Of a DNA stretch of 64,000 nucleotides, positions 61,161 to 64,000 are shown piece after piece. The stretch is taken from NCBI GenBank assembly GCA_001683735.1, contig LUGG01000011.1:868001-932000 (forward strand), in the 5' to 3' direction. Position numbers and translations under genes: made by a program. The notes under the pieces were generated by a model. That model had not been told where the DNA came from, searched no databases, and worked only from the letters and a program-made list of their open reading frames with translations. The DNA is from Grifola frondosa. Lineage: Eukaryota > Basidiomycota > Agaricomycetes > Polyporales > Grifolaceae. The number at the start of each line of letters is the position of its first letter. Within the stretch, counting starts at the first letter, position 1.

Positions 61161-61751
61161 TAGCACTGAATATGAACTAAATCACATGATTTGTTGAATG
61201 TGCTGAAACCAATGTTTAGCTTTTCAGCATAACCACTATGGCTGATATTTCACAAATAACTCCCTCTTCAAAATGTCAGATTTCTTGGTGCACCATCATT
61301 ATAAATCATCACTTTCCAAATCTCATTTATGATTCACTGGCCAAAGACTTTGATCTCATATTGATCTCAGATCCAGTTTGCCTTGTTCACCATTTTCATG
61401 TAAAATTTACTGGGGTGATTTCACATATTATCCAATTTCAAACTATGTCTCCTTGCTGTCATATATATCAATGATACCTGCACAGTTGTAGTTGCTGTGT
61501 CATATTAATATATCAATTTTTTCATTTGTATATGGCTAGAAAAATGGGTATATTACACCTTGGGATTACTAAGTCTAGATAATGAAGACTGCATTGACCC
61601 TGGCAAGTTATCTGTTTATTGAAATACAATTAGAAACTCAATGCTAGTTGCTATATTGCACTATAGAATTAATACATTTTCCCATCTGCTTACTTCTCAA
61701 TAATATTGATCAAAGTCAGAAGAATATAGAATAAAAAATAGTGTTACATTC

Positions 61752-61789
61752 AAGTATTTGATACCTAAGCAGGGCAAAATAATATTCGT
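61752..61789 (+). repeat. Short dispersed repeat, copy 2
   Basis: Second copy of the 61122-61160 word, differing mainly by transitions. No coding context is visible. Confidence 0.6.
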
Positions 61790-62977
61790 ACATCCAGTCA
61801 TCCAATAGAAAGTGTAGCATAAGACATCAAATCAGGAATATGATTATGTGCTTATACTTATAAACAAAGCATAATTCTGTTCTCAGGCATTCTTGTTCCT
61901 GTCTATCACCATTATCTAGACACTTTCATATTATGGTACTCAGGTTCCTCACTATCTGGTGCAACGACAGTTTTGTAAACATATACTCATCCTTGATCCA
62001 GACCAGGATTATCTTATTCCAGAAACCTCCTTTTTGTGAACTCAGCTAAGTCCCTGACCGAACAGTAAGGAAAATCCATCATGCTTAATGCATGTTGAAG
62101 TATCAAAGGCTTTTGAATTTTTTGCTACTGCTAAATTCAGTTTTACTGAATCTCTCACTTGAAAAATAAATCCTATTGTGAGACATTCTTGTATTATAAA
62201 TTTATCCTCAGATAGAAACTCTCACGTACTTAATTATTATTACTTACAATGTGTGTGAGAAGAATGTTGGAGGAACTGCATATAACTAGTGAGACTAGAC
62301 ACAAGAATGGTCATCAGAGATGGCCAAAATGGGAAGCAAAGTGAAGGGTGTATGATGTAATCATACAAAACTAACCAAAGCAGGAATGACATATGTGAAC
62401 AGCTTCTGGCTGAGTAACAACTATTTATAAAAAAGAAGAAAAGGAAGCAGAATGATGAATACATGGAGAAGAAAATATTTTCACAAGAATGACATTTTGT
62501 GAGCTGAAAAATTAAGCTTTTGTAGTATTCCAAATATAGTTTCCACTTGAAAGATAAACAATCTTCAGCATTAAAGTGTGGATGGCTAAATATGTCCAAG
62601 TGGGTGTACTGATAAAAGGTGTTCTAAAAAATTTTGACACCATGTGGAAATATAAAAGTATGCCTAAGGAAGGTTGAAAGATTAAGATTTAAAATTACCT
62701 AAGTGTGATAATGTCTGATTGAGTTTATCAAATTGAAAGATTGACAGGGTAAAATCAGATATATTGTGATCATAGTGGATGTAGTTGTGAAGAATCTGGT
62801 GAATGTATAGAAAGTGAGACCTCAAAAACTGTGATGCAACATTTGATTGAATATTGTATTAATGATATATAATAGGGATAAATTTGAGAAGTGGAGAAGT
62901 ATTCTAAATCATATTCAGTGAACCCCTCATATTATTCAACACTTGAGTTCACTGTGAAGTGAAGGCACTGCTGTTAG

Positions 62978-63351
62978 TTAGTGTTGTCATGGCTTAGTCA
63001 CATCTGTTTCAGCTTTTTAAATATTTTGACATAAGTTTTGCAGATAATGACATGATTTAAATTGAAATTAATAGCTAAGATATATATGTATTGGAATGTT
63101 ATACAATCATTTGCATAATTACTTTTGATATGTTTTAATTTCAGTTACATTGGTAATTTAGCTAATTAAAAAGTCAGACAGCTTTTTGGCCATATCTCTA
63201 TTAATACAGGGTATATCAATTTTTTTCTTTAGCATGCATATCCCCTTATATCTATGCTACAAAATGAAGGAAAGATCACTGTGATATCTGAAAAACTACA
63301 CAAGTCATGAGTTATATATAATTTAGACCTAACTTAGCTACAGCAACACTA
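62978..63351 (-). repeat. Inverted repeat, right arm (about 374 bp)
   Basis: Reverse-complement partner of 56876-57256, ending CTTAGCTACAGCAACACTA. Identity is high by eye, with scattered transitions and a few small gaps, the largest beside GTCAGACAGC. The outer 8-bp flanks of the two arms (GAGTTCTC on the left, CTATCAGT on the right) do not match, so a target-site duplication is not shown. Confidence 0.85.
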
Positions 63352-64000
63352 CTATCAGTGGAGTAAGTTTCAGATACTGATGTTAAGTAGTGAAGATGAT
63401 GTTGACAGATGTGTTTAGGGAGCAACATAATTCCTTTTTCAAATTTGTTTGCATCAAATTGAGTAGAAATGGGCTGTTTAAACTTTGATGAAAATGGATT
63501 TTTGGCTTAGGGCCTGCTCTAAGAGAAGATACATGTTTTCTGATCATAGATGAATGCACTCTATTACATAAGCATGACAATGGACAATATTCTGCTCTTG
63601 GAATACAGTGAGAGTATTAATTACTTATGATATTTCTGCTTTTAACTAGTATCTTAAATGTGTGGTGGAATTTTATTAGATGAGTGCATGTGATGTGTCA
63701 CATTGTGACTATAGTAGTTGATTATGAGAACATGTTCCTTTAAATTTATGCATTTTACAGCTGAAAAAGTTAAAAATTAAGAGGAAACTTCAATAGAATG
63801 ACCCATTATTAAATCTTGTATAGTATCCAAAAAGAGCAATTATAGCTATGAATATTCACAAAGTACACTCCAGATATAACATTATACCTCTAATGCCACA
63901 CAATAAATTTTAGCAGGAAAAATTTGAACAAAGATAAAGAATATACATTTACTGCAGTTTAGGGCTTGCAATGAAAACCTTGGTTTTGGCCGGGTTCGAA

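Larger units (their letters stand above)
48290..64000. other. AT-rich, CpG-poor block of decayed mobile DNA
   Basis: Base composition changes sharply around 48.3-48.45 kb, from a normal genic mix to strongly AT-rich sequence in which CG dinucleotides are rare for kilobases. No intact gene is visible. Recognisable items inside (MITE-like element, broken chromodomain gene, inverted repeats, CpG-retaining patch, small repeats) are listed separately. In the stretches 49.2-53.4, 57.3-58.6 and 59.4-62.9 kb I see only short frames broken by stops. A weak remnant lies at about 51830-52640, where open pieces on both strands cannot be assigned to a family. Confidence 0.8.

Noticed and set aside
62240..62599. 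Minus-strand 119-codon open frame
   Set aside because: Phe/Ser/Cys-rich translation typical of random AT-rich DNA, with no recognisable motif.
63985..64000. tRNA T-loop-like GGGTTCGAA at the window end
   Set aside because: The upstream 70 bases do not fold into an acceptor, D and anticodon arm, and the window ends before the 3' part. It cannot be judged.

Overview
The window looks like nuclear DNA of a basidiomycete fungus, most likely an Agaricomycete. The genes are split by many short introns of about 45-60 bp with GT..AG ends, they are tightly packed on both strands, and the predicted proteins are of fungal type. The transposon remnants (a Helitron with a DUF6570-like region and a DIRS/Ngaro-type tyrosine-recombinase element) are also common in that group. 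The species cannot be named from the sequence.

Layout. (1) 1-10.5 kb is a transposon-rich flank. It holds a 48-bp minisatellite, a frame-broken autonomous Helitron ending in a ubiquitin-protease-like domain, a 244-bp tandem duplication, and a 3' piece of a DIRS/Ngaro-type retrotransposon with direct repeats behind it. (2) 11.0-48.2 kb is a gene-dense island of moderate GC. In order: a mitochondrial class III CoA-transferase of the succinyl-CoA:glutarate type (-), 2-oxoglutarate dehydrogenase E1 (+), BMS1 ribosome-biogenesis GTPase (-), a Cep57/PPC89-like spindle-pole protein (+), the queuosine-salvage glycosylase QNG1 (-), a small seven-exon protein (-), a secreted or vacuolar serine carboxypeptidase (+), ribosomal protein uS3 (+), a full-length ABCB transporter (+), RFT1 (-), two tandem arrestin-like paralogues (+) and a GH30 glycosidase (+). 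(3) 48.3-64 kb is an AT-rich, CpG-poor block of decayed mobile DNA. It contains a MITE-like element, a broken multi-exon gene with a chromodomain-like segment, and a pair of ~375-bp inverted repeats 6.5 kb apart that enclose a small patch where CpG is preserved.

How the genes relate. Most island genes are housekeeping genes. The clearest functional link is the head-to-head pair at 11.0-16.5 kb: 2-oxoglutarate dehydrogenase makes succinyl-CoA, and the CoA-transferase family uses succinyl-CoA to activate glutarate. BMS1 and uS3 both belong to 40S subunit biogenesis but are not adjacent. The two flanks decay differently. The Helitron is broken mainly by small indels. The DIRS piece and the 48-64 kb block look like products of C-to-T change (RIP or methyl-cytosine deamination).

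Gene ends and intron junctions were placed by eye from reading frame, splice signals and remembered family patterns, so individual exon borders may be off by a few codons.
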